A stretch of 64,000 bases of DNA from Lichina pygmaea (Eukaryota; Ascomycota; Lichinomycetes; Lichinales; Lichinaceae): assembly GCA_963422465.1 (NCBI GenBank), contig OY730170.1, forward strand, positions 4,564,379 to 4,628,378, written 5' to 3'. Position 1 is the first letter of the stretch, and every line of letters begins with the position of its first letter. The position numbers and the translations under genes were made by a program. The notes under the pieces are model-generated. The model saw nothing but the letters and a program-made list of their open reading frames with translations, was not told the DNA's origin and made no database searches. This document shows positions 1 to 13,170 of the stretch, in pieces.

Positions 1-2
1 CT

Positions 3-672
3 GCTGCTGAGGACTCTTTATACCGCCACGAACGAGCCGAGGCTGAAAACGGTTGCACGGCGTCAGCGGCAATTCTTTTTCTGTTTGGTATGAGCTGATA
101 GGAATTCGAAATGCAGATCGTCCAACGATCTCCGACTTGATGGTGCAGATGATGGTCAAGACGATGGCAGCATCATCTCCCGCGGGGGCTCGACATGTAT
201 GTTAGAAGCCGTCACCAACCAAATTCTTGATTCATGGGCCGCCGAACACGGCGCTAGGTGGAATCCATGCATCAGGACTCGCATCGAGAATGACCCCTGC
301 GCGAGGTGAGCGAGCCAAGATCCAGGACGAGCTACGTGTGTGAGTAGACACGAACGGATAATCCCCAGCCCCGAACGGGTTGCCTCCCTGTACGGCCCAG
401 GGTATCTTGTTATCGGCTGGACACTGTACGCCTGGAAGGGGTGAGCGACTATCGGTCCTACGGGGCCCATTACGGCAGCCGCAGAGATGGGCTAATTATC
501 ATGCGATGGCGGAGACGAAGACAATGACGAAGTCGATCCCGTGGCCACCGAAGACATGTACGCCAAACTGTTCTATGACAAAGAAGACTCCATCCTGACG
601 TGCGTGAGGCACGTCGGACTCTCGAATGAATCTTACCGCCCTGGCTTCATCACAGTCGTGCGCGGCAGGTAG
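3..672 (+). CDS. 3' end of an unidentified gene, partial
   Basis: I do not recognise this gene. Its start lies left of the window. A chain of short exons can be read in phase: an open stretch from base 3, an acidic piece at about 148-196 (DDGQDDGS), a piece at about 256-309, and a last exon from about 514 that ends in TAG at 670-672. The last exon is clearly non-random, with an acidic run (DNDEVDPVATEDMYAKLF) followed by a basic end (ITVVRGR). A branch-point-like CTAAT lies just upstream, but the acceptors are weak (GGAG or GAAG). A possible donor, AG/GTAGGT, overlaps the stop, so the gene may extend further. Only the last exon is reasonably supported; the rest of the chain is inference. Confidence 0.3.
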
Positions 673-1921
673 GTAGTGCAGCCGGAGATTCTTCTGATCA
701 GATGAGTCGAAGTACAACAAGGTAGTACCAGTGGCTCTAGCACAGACAATATACGACTGTCGTCACAAGTTGACACGATCACATCCGTGTCGATGCAAGT
801 TTAGCACTGCACAACATGCCAATTCTCTTGGGCAAGTACAGCGTAAATTGAAACCAGATGTTTTGAACAATGAATATCTTTCTGTCCTCACTCTTGCCCT
901 TGTCCTCACCCTCACCCTCACCCTCACCCTCGACAAGTAAAGCCAGAAGACTGCTCTCAAAGCGGACAGATTGCTTCCACACACAGAACAGTTCCTCTGA
1001 ACAAGGGTACAAAGCATGACGTACCAAGTTCCTCCCCTAGAATGTGTTCAACGAAATCGATCATTGCATCACATCACTGCACATCTTCTTTGCCTTGAGT
1101 CTTTGAAAACATGCACTGTCAAACACCATGACTCCATAACATGGGCCGCGGGAGTATACTGTATGTGTGACTTGAGCCGCACACCGAGTAGTGTCTCAGA
1201 ACAGTCCTCTGACTGCATGCCGGCGGCGTGAGAGCTGCTTGCCAGCTGCGCGACGGATCATCTGTTGGAGGTTCAGAGCAGGGATGTATATCTTCTTTAT
1301 CTAGATGAGGGAACTGGCAAGACTGGATCGACCACATTCCTCGCCCCTTCTTTCCGGATCGGGTCGCAACATCAACACTCGTACACCCCACACCTCGCAC
1401 CAGGGTGTTCCTATAGTGTGAGAGCCTCACGTTTTGTGGTTTGTGTGGATAGTGTCACACCCACTTGATTGAAAGATGTGACACCAGACACAGAACACCC
1501 TCCTCCTCCTCCTCCAACACCAGAATCAATCTGTATAATAAGGAGCTGGAAAACAATATACCAGAAGAGATAAGTGGACAAGAGAGAGAGAGAGGGCGGG
1601 AGCAGGAGAAGGAGACGGAAAAGAGAAGGTGTCTAATGTTTTCTGTTCACTGTCCAACCACAGACAGACAGAAGTGTAATCAGGAGAAGTATAATCAGGA
1701 AAAGTATCCGTCTGTCCATGACACACATCCAGACACAAATCCAGACACGTCCATGATACCATGACCAGCGTACACCAAGAAAGAATGTGGGAACAGCACG
1801 ACCACGACCCTGGCCTTCTTTTCCTCTCCGCCGTGTGAAGGAGTAGATATTACGTTGTGGGGGCATGTGAAAACAGCAGTCACAACGCTCATCCTGATCA
1901 TCGTCGTCATCATCGTCATCA
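673..1921. other. Intergenic, no gene seen
   Basis: I see no convincing gene here. A (CCCTCA)n microsatellite lies at about 904-931 and a GA-rich tract at about 1580-1630. The right end, at about 1900-1921, is a GAT-type trinucleotide run just beyond the Nup57 stop codon on the minus strand and probably belongs to its 3' UTR. Confidence 0.6.
904..931. repeat. (CCCTCA)n microsatellite
   Basis: About four tandem copies of CCCTCA. It resembles telomere repeat only superficially: the unit is not TTAGGG and unique sequence flanks it on both sides. Confidence 0.8.
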
Positions 1922-3545
1922 TCATCGTATCACGGCCCGGCCACCGCTGTTCTTCTTGGGTGATGTCGACGACGAGGGCAGCGCCTTCAACGGCAAGGAC
2001 AACGACAACGAGGACGACCTCGATGGCGGTGGCGAAGACGATATCTCCCACTCCTTGAAGTCTGTCTGTATCTGCCCCAGTTCTTTCTTGAGGTGGGCCA
2101 GTTGGCTGGCGTAGTCGTCTAGAATCTATACTCGGTGTCGGTTTTATCGTTGTCGTTGTTGTTGTTAGTGTGGGATTCAAGTTTGGTTGCACCGAGCAAG
2201 GGCTGGAGAGCGTAGAGGGAAAGCTGAAAAGGCTGTGTTGCGTGTAGGGTGGCTAAAAAGAGAGGGGAGGGGGGATTCAAAGATGAAGAGACGGACGGGG
2301 AACGAAAGAGAGAAAGCCCGTCAGAGTACTTTACCTTTGCGGCTTTCTTCAGCGTCGACTCGTCAACGGCTGTGGTCGTGTCGTCCCGACCGTTTGTCGT
2401 TTCTCTCGCGGACCGCTCCATCTCTTGCTGCAGCATGGTGGCGCGCTCCCGGATGGCCATCATGCGTGCCCAAATCTCCTCGCCCCTGCCGCCGAGACCG
2501 GGCTCGAACACGCCTCGTTCGAGCAGCAGCAGTTTGCCCTTGAGATCTTCCTCGTCGCCGCTCATGGCGTATCCACGGTTGCGTAGGACCTGCACCTTGG
2601 TGGCGAGCACCAGACATCGGTGAGACAGGGCCTGGTGCTTCCGCTTGGCGGCCAGCGTCCGCACCGAGATGACGACGTCGTGCTTCTGGAGCAGCGCGTT
2701 CAAGGCCTCGTTGATCTCGTGCAGCCGCATGTTGTACCCCATCAGATGGTCCATCTGGCGCTGCAGACGCATTCCAACCTGCTCGAACCCGACGGCCCGC
2801 ACCGGAATGTAGCCCGGACCTGGCTTCTTGTCGAGAGCTTCCTCCCACTTCCTCTCGTCCTCGCCAGGCGGGGGCCGGAAAAAGGGCGCTCGGTCTTCGC
2901 CGACGTAATTGTAGAAGTAGTGCTGAAATGAACAGAGTGGTGATTCAGGGTGCCATTTCTCAGCCAAGGATTTGAACTGCTCAGGGATTGCTTTTTGTCC
3001 TGACACTGGTGAGTCAGTATCTGTAATTGCAAAGCATGGCGGGAGGAGGACGCACGAGGTACCATGCCCTGCCCTGGCTGCCATAACGAATTCCCAGGCT
3101 GTTGCTGCTGCTGTTGCGACTGGCTTAGCAATGGTTGCTGCTGGCCGCCACCGAATAACGACGCGCCAGCTGGTTGTTGCTGTGCCTGTTGCTGACCCCC
3201 TCCGAATAGACCTCCAGCCGGCTGCTGCTGTTGTGGATTCCCGAAGAATGAATTTGCAGCTGGTTGTTGCTGCTGAGTGGCGCCGAACATATTCGAGGCT
3301 GGTTGCTGCTGCTGAGTGGCGCCAAACATATTCGAAGCTGGCTGCTGCTGCTGAGTGGCGCCGAACATACTCGAAGCTGGCTGCTGCTGCTGTTGCTGTT
3401 GCTGACCTCCACCAAATAGAGACGACTGGGTCTGAGGAGCGCTTGGCCCTTCGTTGCCAAAGATGCTCGAGGTTGTGTTGAATGGATTGACCATGGTAGA
3501 TGGTGGACGGGGCATAGGATACTGCTCTGCGAAAGGATTGATCAT
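1922..3545 (-). CDS. NUP57: FG-repeat nucleoporin Nup57 (Nup54 family)
   Basis: Component of the central channel of the nuclear pore, where Nup54/Nup57 proteins form a coiled-coil trimer with Nup62/Nsp1 and Nup58/Nup49-type partners. The first ~165 residues are Gln-rich FG repeats (SSLFGGG, three SxMFGAT copies, GGLFGGG, ASLFGGG). The conserved alpha-helical domain follows (HYFYN, PGYIPVRAVGFEQV, then long charged helices) and the tail is coiled (LDDYASQLAHLKKELGQIQ). Three exons: about 3545-3056, 3020-2335 and 2125-1922. The first intron is ambiguous: either 35 nt (3055-3021) keeping residues KAIPEQF, or 86 nt (3062-2977); both keep phase. The second intron is 209 nt. The start at 3545 was chosen for its CACCATG context; an upstream ATG at 3593 would add 16 residues. 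Predicted length is about 459 aa. Confidence 0.87.
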
Positions 3546-4042
3546 GGTGCTTGATTGCCTGCGACCCCTAGGAGTTCGCGAATCGGTTAGCATCTTGAAC
3601 AATGTCGCGCCGATGGTGAACGCCGAAATCACTGAGTTCTGGAGTCTGATCCGGTCGTCACTTGCATGCCGAATCGACGGCAGGACAACGCTGAGTGGAC
3701 ACCTTGTGCGACTCACCTGGATGCACCTGCTGTAATGGGCAACAATCTAGTTGGGAGGTTCGAAGCCGTACGTGGTACCACTTTCGAGCAGGATCAGGCA
3801 AGTACTCGTACTGTACGTACATAGAGCGCGCGAGTATTGTTTTTGGCTCAGGGACACGCTCAGCCTTACGAGGGACGCTTAGTCATCATGCACCAAGGTA
3901 CGTATGTACTGAGATGTCTATTATGTAATCAGGCTGGTGTTGCGGGGCGAGCCGTCGAGATAATTAGTAATCAGGCACGTCTTTGGTTGCTGTTCATGCC
4001 TGCCCGTTCGTCTTATTCACCTCTCGCACTGTCGCAAACATC
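3546..4042. other. Divergent promoter region, Nup57 / NDUFA8
   Basis: About 500 bp between two divergent genes. It holds two GTAC-rich palindromic patches (about 3808-3825 and 3897-3910). No TATA box could be assigned. Confidence 0.5.
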
Positions 4043-4850
4043 ATGGCGGCCCGTCAGCCAAGGTAAGAAGAGTGCAAGTGTTCCACGATCATACAGATCC
4101 AGGCCTGATGTGGTGTGCAGATTCAATCGGGACCTCCTGGTCGACACGACGCCCATGCCCCCGGAAATCCCGGCTGTAGACGAACTAGGAAGCAGCTCGG
4201 CCCCGCTGATGAGCGCCGCGTACTTCATCGGCGCCAGATGTCGACCCTACAACGATGACTACATGGTGTGCAAGACCGAGGCTGGCGGCAGGGGAGAGCT
4301 CGATTGCTTGAAGGAGGGGCGAAAAGTCACACGATGCGCGGCCAGCGTGTAGGTCCCATCCACCCATCGTTGCACGACTATTAAGGCCCCAACCCTTTCA
4401 AGTGATGGAGGCCCTGTGCCGTTCGAGTGAATTTCTTGAGTAAACGGGCTGACGTACTTTCGGATGAACAGAATAGCGGACATCCGGAAGAACTGTCTCG
4501 AAGAGTTTCGAAGGCATTGGTCTTGTCTCGACAACAACAATCATCAGCTATGGCAATGTCGTTTGCTTGAGAAGCCGTTGAACGCTTGCGTCTTCCAGAG
4601 CCTTGTAAGTTGGGTTTTTGTGTGTTTGTTTTTGCTCGGTTGATTTCTTTCGTCGAGACCTTTATTGCGTAGGGGGAAGGAGAAGGGCTAGCAAGCAGAG
4701 CAAGGACGATCGATCGAGCTCGGAAACTTACAATCGTCCTTCTCATCCGCGTAGGGCTTGGAAAAAACTATCCCTGGAGCTCCGGCACACGAGGTCCCCG
4801 TGCATCTGCGAAAGAAGCAGATCTTCGCCGACAATCCTCACGCTACTTGA
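4043..4850 (+). CDS. NADH:ubiquinone oxidoreductase subunit, NDUFA8/PGIV type
   Basis: Accessory subunit of mitochondrial complex I in the intermembrane-space-facing twin-CHCH family. Four exons in phase: 4043-4062 (only 20 nt), 4121-4348, 4472-4604 and 4755-4850, giving 158 aa. The diagnostic stretch is present: YMVCKTEAGGRGELDCLKEG, then RVTRCAASV, NCLEEFRRHWSCLDNNNHQL, WQCR and the C-terminal GLEKTIPGAP and VHLRKKQIFA blocks. The spaced cysteines form the CHCH disulfide pairs typical of Mia40-imported proteins, so no cleavable presequence is expected and none is seen. Identification rests on the family signature and the colinear match through all four exons. Confidence 0.93.
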
Positions 4851-5476
4851 GCCACGGCCGTCAGAGACCATCCTATCTTGGGGGAAGGGGGCTTTCTCAT
4901 CTCTTTTTCTGTGTTTTGTGTGAACTGTGCCTGTGCATTTCTAGTTGAAGCCTTTAGCCTCCACCTTTTGTAGAATCTCACAGCTACTGCGGGAAACACT
5001 CTTTCCGAGTTGCAGTTGAACGTCGAGGTCTTGCACGGTGGTGAATACATCTAGAACTAGAGCTGTGTGGGAGGCGATGGCGCGTAGCGTGCTACTTTGA
5101 CGGCCTCTCCTACACTCGATAGTCACAGCACAACCGATGGACTGGCATTTACCATTCACAGTAAGAGATGCCCCGCTCCAACGAAAAAACACAATGCGGA
5201 GTGACCGGTGGGGGACACGGAATACCACAAGAGGACATACAAAGGGAACAGACCCGTCGCTGTCCGGGGGCAACCTTGAGACCGACCTCGCCGACCTCAG
5301 AGAAAGAGGGAGCAAGAGAAACTTCCTCTAATTTCCCCACAGAGAACAACCTTGCAAAGAGCATCCACCCTCCCCCCTTTAGCGCCCAACGAGAATTGAG
5401 AACTCGGGAAAGGCATGCCATGATTTCAAGCGAACGGTTTATCTAGCCTCCCAAGCGAGCTCCGAGATCCTCTTTC
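4851..5476. other. Convergent intergenic region, no gene seen
   Basis: About 625 bp between the complex I subunit gene and the Rab11 gene, whose 3' ends face each other. Only short random open frames are present. Confidence 0.55.
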
Positions 5477-6378
5477 CTAACAGCATTTGTTGCCCTTGTT
5501 CTCCGCCTCGGCGGACTTGCTGATCTCCAGTACCTTGCCACCTGTGATGGGGTTCTGCGTGGCTTCGCTGTTGTCGAGAGCCTTGCTCGACACGATCCGG
5601 TAAATCTCTGTAGTCACCGAGAGACGTATCAGAACGGTGTGTCCAACGAAGCGGTAGATGGATTGTAGGTAGGGCGCGTTGAACCTACCTGTCAGGATAT
5701 TCTGGAACGCAAGCTCGACGTTGCTGGCGTCAAGGGCAGAGGTCTCGATGAACGACAAATTGTTTTCGCCTGTTGCCGTCAGCAGACTGTCGCCACGCTC
5801 TGGGAAAGCGGAGCGGCGTACTGGCAAACTGCTTCGCTTCTTCGGTAGGTACCGCCCTCAGGTGGCGCAGGTCGCTCTTGTTTCCGACCAGCATGATGAC
5901 AATGTTCGAATCGGCATGGTCCCGTAATTCCTTCAGCCATCGGGTGACGTTCTCGTACGTCTGGTGCTTGCTGACGTCGTAGACGAGGAGGGCCCCCACG
6001 GCGCCTCTGTAGTAGGCCGACGTGATGGCACGGTATCGCTCCTGGCCGGCCGTATCCCAGATCTGGGCCTTGATGGTCTTCGCGTCGACCTGGATCGACC
6101 GGGTCGCGAACTCGACGCCAATGGTGGACTTCGAATCGAGGTTGAACTCATTCCGCGTGAATCGACTCAGCAGATTGGATTTACCAACACCGGAGTCTCC
6201 GATGAGAACAACTACGATGCGCCGTGGATAATCAGCCCTCGTACGTCCTGTTGCATGCCCAGAAGCGTGCAAGCCATGTCACGCAGATACCTTTGAACAG
6301 GAACTAGTGAGGATGTTAGCCGGAGAGATCGCACTTGTTTGTGGAGACACCTCTCACATCATATTCGTCGTTCGCCAT
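5477..6378 (-). CDS. Rab11/Ypt31-type small GTPase
   Basis: Small GTPase of the Rab11 (Ypt3/Ypt31) group, acting in late-Golgi to plasma-membrane and recycling traffic. Five exons in phase: 6378-6358, 6303-6291 (13 nt), 6211-5822, about 5769-5690 and 5607-5477; about 211 aa. Seen in the translation: start [20 protein letters not shown]-loop GDSGVGKS, effector region [38 protein letters not shown], the SALDAS guanine-base loop, and a C-terminal Cys-Cys pair (NKGNKCC) for geranylgeranylation. The exact Rab11 effector-loop motif and the Asn-Asp-Glu N-terminus separate it from Rab8- and Rab1-type proteins. All nucleotide-binding residues are intact. Confidence 0.95.
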
Positions 6379-7164
6379 CGCGGCCGATTGCAGAACTGCT
6401 GCTCGCTTGGAGGAGGTACAGGAGTAGCGGTGGTAGGTGGGTTAAACAATGTTGACGGAGGACTAGGAAGACGGTTTCAGGTGCTCATATAACAAGCCCT
6501 TACCGCTTATCAACGGCGAGGGCGGAAAGTTCAGGCAACCAAGTTTCCTCGCCGCGTGGGAGGAGGCGAATGGATGGCTGACAGGGCCGTAACTGGAGCG
6601 GTGACGGGGCCTACTGATGTCCTTGGATCACCAATGTAGACAGGCGGAATCGTGTGTTTTTCTGTCTGCCGCTTCAGGGAATGGCCAGGACTGTGTGTCG
6701 ATCACAAATCTTCACTGCTTCTATCGAAGATCAAAGTCAACCAATAGCGTCTCCGGTTGATAAGGCGGCGATGATGACATAAGCAAATTCCCGATGCCGA
6801 CGTCGAAGTACGGTGATCACGGGACGGTACCGTAATTATCAAAAGTCCACATCAGATATGTGTTCGACATGACCTGTTGGTGGGGTACCGTGGGTAAAGA
6901 CATAGTAGTTCGTGAGGAACATGGCCGTTGAGACGACTCTATCGATGATGATAAGATGATGGCATCACCCAACACACTACACATCTCACTGGAAAGCCTG
7001 GATCTTGCAATGACATGTCACTACCATCTGTAGTCAACGTTCCAATTCATTTCTGTGTTGGACGATCTTCAAGTGTATTACTGCTTCCATGCGTCGCAGA
7101 GAGGCTTGAATAGACGCCATGTCCGATAACGAACAACGTGCTATGTACCCCGAATCTCCTTAGA
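6379..7164. other. Divergent promoter region
   Basis: About 790 bp between the start of the Rab11 gene and the Chp1-like gene. I looked for upstream exons encoding a chromodomain for the right-hand gene and saw none. Confidence 0.5.
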
Positions 7165-9206
7165 ATGGAAGATTCGCCTCGACCTGGACCGACTACGTCT
7201 GAAAAGACCCCTGGCCCTCGTTCTTTTCAATCATTCCATATTGGCTCAGCTCACGCGGCCCCGGTGGAGTTGAAAGTATGTATAGGCCCGCAGAACTTGC
7301 TGGCAGGAAAGGTCGCCGTCCACGAACTTGGAGAAGAGCTGAAGCAGAAACTGCTCGACGTCTTTGGCAGTCCGCTTCAGGTGCGGTTCAACAACATCTG
7401 CACCGGCCATGACTTCAAGACATTTTTTCCATTGGTGAGTGGAACCGCCATTCTTTCAACGCCGATGAGCGGTTGGGCTAATGATTGCATGGTGCCTGAG
7501 ACTCAGGGTAGAGCAAGTAGAGTATTCTCTGGAAGGGTCAGCATCTCGTCGGATGCTGATCAGTCCCTGTGGCGCCAGCTGGATACGCTGAGGCTGCATG
7601 TGTCCGGCGGGGTTGCCTTCTGCGATGGTGTGGTCATGGTTCTCTACCCGGCCGACATGGAAGCGTGGAACTTTCTCGAGACGAGTTCAAAGCCGCCAGA
7701 CCAAGACGCACAACTTCGGTTCCAAATCTTCGCGGCAAAAGACGCTTCCCTTGCCATATCAACCCTCGCCGATGGCGGGGGAAAGAAAGACTCCATCAGT
7801 CCTCCTTACCGTCACCATGTGCAAAATATCTTCAAACTGTTCTACAACGTCACGTACAGTAGGCTGTTGGCAGATCGAAATGTGCCGCACTTCTTTCTCG
7901 TCATAGCCCCGAGCAAAGTTGCCGAGCTGAGGTTATACGTCGAGTTCTTGAGGCTGTCCGGTGCCAAGAACATCTATCACTCCCTGCAGGAGGGCGCTTG
8001 GGACTATTTCGGGGACCAACACGATCGTGGCACAGTTCTGGTCAGTTGATGACGCCCATAAGTTGACCGTCTTGAGCTTGGAGATCTTGTAACGAGCTGT
8101 AGATCAGGCTATTCCGTGTCACGCACTGCTGATGCTGCTTATGCGTCTTGCTCCACGCAGATCCACCCGTCCTTCACGGCCATCCACCGAATTCCGAGTC
8201 TCGTCCATCTGCTGCGCAAAACCTTTACCGTGTACAGGTTCGGGCTTGACGAAGGGACCGATCCCAATGACGGCAAGACAAGCACCGGCAGCGGCCAGTT
8301 CATCTGTACCCGTCTTTTCTCGCACGGCGGCGCCATCCTTCTCACAGACTCTCTCGTTCTCGAGAACCCGATAGCCTGTGACAGGATCGTCAGATGGTTT
8401 GGCGACAAGCTGAAGCTGCGTGCGCCGAACACCTGGAAACTGGTGGGACGTCCCGGCTTCAAAGACTGGGTACTGGCTGTAGCCAACGAGAGGGGAGACG
8501 GGGACGGCCTTCGATCCGCCGAGTTCAAAGCGTGCGTCAAGTCTCTGCGAGCGTTCTTCTGTTCCTATATCTCAGACAGTCTACCTTGACACCTTCCTAC
8601 TACCGTCCATCGATACGAAGGAAGGAGCAAGATGCAGATCGCACTCCTCTGCCGCCACGAGCAAGCCTGACTCGTATGTCGGACAGACGTTACCGAATCT
8701 GGCTCGCTCTCGATGAGCTACTACCGTCACACTTGGCAACACACGTTGCGATCAACGACAACGACAGCGGCAACGACGAGCAGCTCATTACTTTTCCCAC
8801 CGACGACGCTCCTCTGTATTGGGAGTCTGACATACCCGGCTATCCAGCCCTTTCCGAGACGATCCCCAACACCGGCAACACCGCACCACCCAGCACTAGC
8901 ACAACCTCACCCTCATCGCCAGTATCTAGCCGTTCGAGACTCGAAGAGGCTCACGACAAGGCGCTAGCAGCGTGGTTCTGCGGCTGGGCCCTCACCAAAG
9001 TCGAGAACTACCGCCGCTTCATCATCGTACACTCGGAAAGCCTCGGTACAGCGACAGCAGCAATGGCGGCGGCAGCGGCAGCTACGCCGGCCGGTCCTGC
9101 AGAAAGGTCACTGTCCAGGACGCCGCCGCCGACCGTCGAGGAGCTCAAATTCTCCGAAGCCGTCGACGTTGTCACGCCAGAGAGGTTCTTCACGACGTAT
9201 ACCTGA
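7165..9206 (+). CDS. Protein resembling the C-terminal part of Chp1-type heterochromatin proteins
   Basis: Four exons in phase: 7165-7434, 7507-8040, 8161-8531 and 8576-9206, predicting 601 aa. The best recognisable parts are a central block (QIHPSFTAIH-like, then TRLFSHGGAILLTDSLVLEN and KLVGRPGFKDWVLAVANER) and a C-terminal block (WFCGWALTKVENYRRFIIVH). As I recall, this order occurs in the C-terminal half of filamentous-fungal chromodomain proteins related to fission yeast Chp1, a subunit of the RNAi heterochromatin complex. No chromodomain is seen here or in the 780 bp upstream. The gene is therefore either a truncated or derived family member, or a separate protein sharing that module. 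The last intron is only 44 nt. The function is a guess; the gene structure is firmer. Confidence 0.5.
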
Positions 9207-9482
9207 AGACGAAGTAGGAGCCCGTTGGCCCGGGGAAGGGGGGGAAACCATGTCACATTGTTGCAGCTTTTCTCTTGCAATTTTTTTTCCTTCCCATATC
9301 TGGTTCTTTTCGCCCTACTATTCTTCTCTGGCTTTTCCCTTTCTCATCTGCCACTCTTTGTTCTTCCCCTTCTTATCCCACTCTCTTCTTCTTCTCCTCC
9401 TCTCGTTTCTCGTCTTTTCTCTTTCTCTCCCTTTGTCCTTCCCCCCTCTCCCTCCCTTCCAATCAATCCTGATCATCCCTTA

Positions 9483-9499
9483 CCCCCCCCCCCCCCCCC
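9483..9499. repeat. Poly-C tract (17 C)
   Basis: Uninterrupted run of cytosines inside a CT-rich region. Confidence 0.85.
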
Positions 9500-9924
9500 T
9501 CCTCTCTCTCTCACATACAAGCTCCCTCACAGCTATCCACATCACCCTCTTCAATCCATCCAATGAACCCTCGGCCAGAAACAAGAAGAAATCACCGAAC
9601 AAGGCCGCGGATATATATCAACTAACCAAGCGAACATGATCTAGCCACCTCCCCATCTCTCAGTGAGAGTGACCCTTCAAGAGAGCAGCTGAGCCACGTC
9701 AGCTACTAAGCAGGCCAAGAAATACCTCAACTGGAACATGGTCATTTGGTATTGATTGTCTGATCAAGTACCATAAGTCTGTCGTTTCTGTAGACAGTAC
9801 AGTCCGGTACAGTATACAAGATACAGTGGGTACGTGCCGTACACACAGTGCATGCGTATGTACGGAAGTCCACACTTGTACTTGGACGGACTTAGAGACC
9901 TAGATGAGAAACCGAGACTTGGAT

Positions 9925-10125
9925 CTACATCTGTATCTGGAACGGGGATTGGGACTGGGTCTGGGACTGGGACGGGGACTGTGGCTGTGACTGGGATTTG
10001 GATCTGTATCTAGGAATAGCACTAGGACTAGGGCTAGGATTAGGACCGGGCCCGGGATCCAGATTGAAACTGGAACTACGTATATACGTAGGATTCGGAT
10101 TGGGATTGGGATTGAGATTGGTCTG
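9925..10125. repeat. Degenerate GGGACT/GGGATT-type minisatellite
   Basis: About 200 bp built from diverged six-base units (GGGATT, GGGACT, GGATCT, GGAACT, AGGACT). An open frame rich in Gly and Leu (GLGLGLGPGPG) runs through it as a by-product of the six-base period; I do not take it as coding. Confidence 0.65.
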
Positions 10126-10205
10126 TCCTAGTCTACAGCGAGGTTGCTACCCGCAAGGAGAACAAGCGGGAGAGAAAAAGCACATATAGTTGGAAGGGAC
10201 CCTAT

Positions 10206-12330
<2,125 letters not shown>

Positions 12331-12652
12331 CGTGAGAGATCAAAACTGAGCGTCGACCGGCAATGACGGACTGAATTCGGGAGTCGGCCGACGAGAGCAC
12401 TATGGGAATTGTAGATGGTGATTTTGAGATTCCGAGAGCTTTCGCTTCGGACGACGAACAAGCGGGTGGAGAAGGAGTCGCAAGGGACGAGAGATGCTGA
12501 CTCAGCGGGCCTCTCATCCGCCGTTACAGACCTCAGCACGTAGGTACGAGTACTCCATACTCCGTACGTACATTACATACGTACTACACGGTCACGACCA
12601 TCTTCCACCATGATAAGCCTGAAAAAAATCGCAAAAAAAGAGAAATATTGAG
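12331..12652. other. ATP2 upstream region / tRNA 3' flank
   Basis: Short promoter-side region with a GTAC palindrome patch near 12560-12580. Nothing else recognisable apart from the pol III terminator described separately. Confidence 0.45.
12632..12639 (-). terminator. RNA polymerase III T-run terminator
   Basis: A run of seven or eight T on the minus strand, about 14 nt after the tRNA 3' end. This is the standard pol III stop signal and supports the tRNA call. Confidence 0.7.
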
Positions 12653-12832
12653 TAGACGATGCGGGATTCGAACCCGCGCCCCCCTTTTCAGACCCCGGAC
12701 AAGCCGGCTGTCTGAGTGCCCAGGTATCCACTGCCATATTCGCATGGGACACTAACTTGGTCCGCACCCATGAATATTCAGACTGGCTACCGAGACCCCC
12801 ACGAGTGCCCTTAACCCCTAGGCCAATCGTCC
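12653..12832 (-). tRNA. tRNA gene with long internal insertion, isotype unresolved
   Basis: The 3' part has a perfect T arm: stem GCGGG / CCCGC around the TTCGAAT loop, giving a canonical B box. The 3' acceptor strand ATCGTCT pairs with 5' GGACGAT about 170 nt upstream. It is followed there by TGGCCTAGGGGTTAAGG, a good A box and D arm (GCC/GGC stem). A T-run terminator follows the 3' end. Between the D arm and the T arm lie about 125 nt, far more than a normal anticodon plus variable arm, so a large intron of about 90-100 nt is likely. I could not place the anticodon stem with confidence. The D-arm sequence resembles long-variable-arm tRNAs (Ser/Leu). It could also be a disrupted tRNA. Confidence 0.55.
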
Positions 12833-13170
12833 TGAAATACAAACCGACAGAAAAGAATATATAAAGACTCAAAGACCCCCTCCACCCCACAATTTCACAT
12901 GCAAAATTGTGATACATACATACGTACGTTACGGACAGTAACTTGATCACGGCCATTTACTATGATGACAAAGTACCTGAGCGACGACCAGCCAAACCCG
13001 AAGCAAGCTATATTCGTAGTTACGTACGAGATAATTATGTACTGTAGCAGGGCTCTTCCGTGCGAGTCCACGATACCGACAATCTTTGCTTTTCCTATGT
13101 ACGCTTGGACTACGGATGTAGATGGAGAGATGAAGCTACCGGTCGAGGTGGCTCCTGGTGATGCTCGACA
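12833..13170. other. Intergenic region, no gene seen
   Basis: About 340 bp between the tRNA 5' end and the 3' end of the branching-enzyme gene. It holds TACGTA-type palindromes near 12919 and 13021 and nothing else I can support. Confidence 0.5.

Larger units (their letters stand above)
9207..10205. other. Convergent intergenic region with pyrimidine tract
   Basis: About 1 kb between convergent genes. The first 350 bp are strongly CT-rich on the + strand and probably the 3' UTR of the gene on the left. A 17-base C run lies at 9483-9499 and a degenerate minisatellite fills the right part. Confidence 0.6.

Noticed and set aside
904-931. Telomere-like CCCTCA repeat
   Set aside because: Only about four units, wrong unit for a fungal telomere, internal position.
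9169-9639. Ser/Leu/Phe/Pro open frames after the Chp1-like gene
   Set aside because: By-products of a long pyrimidine tract.
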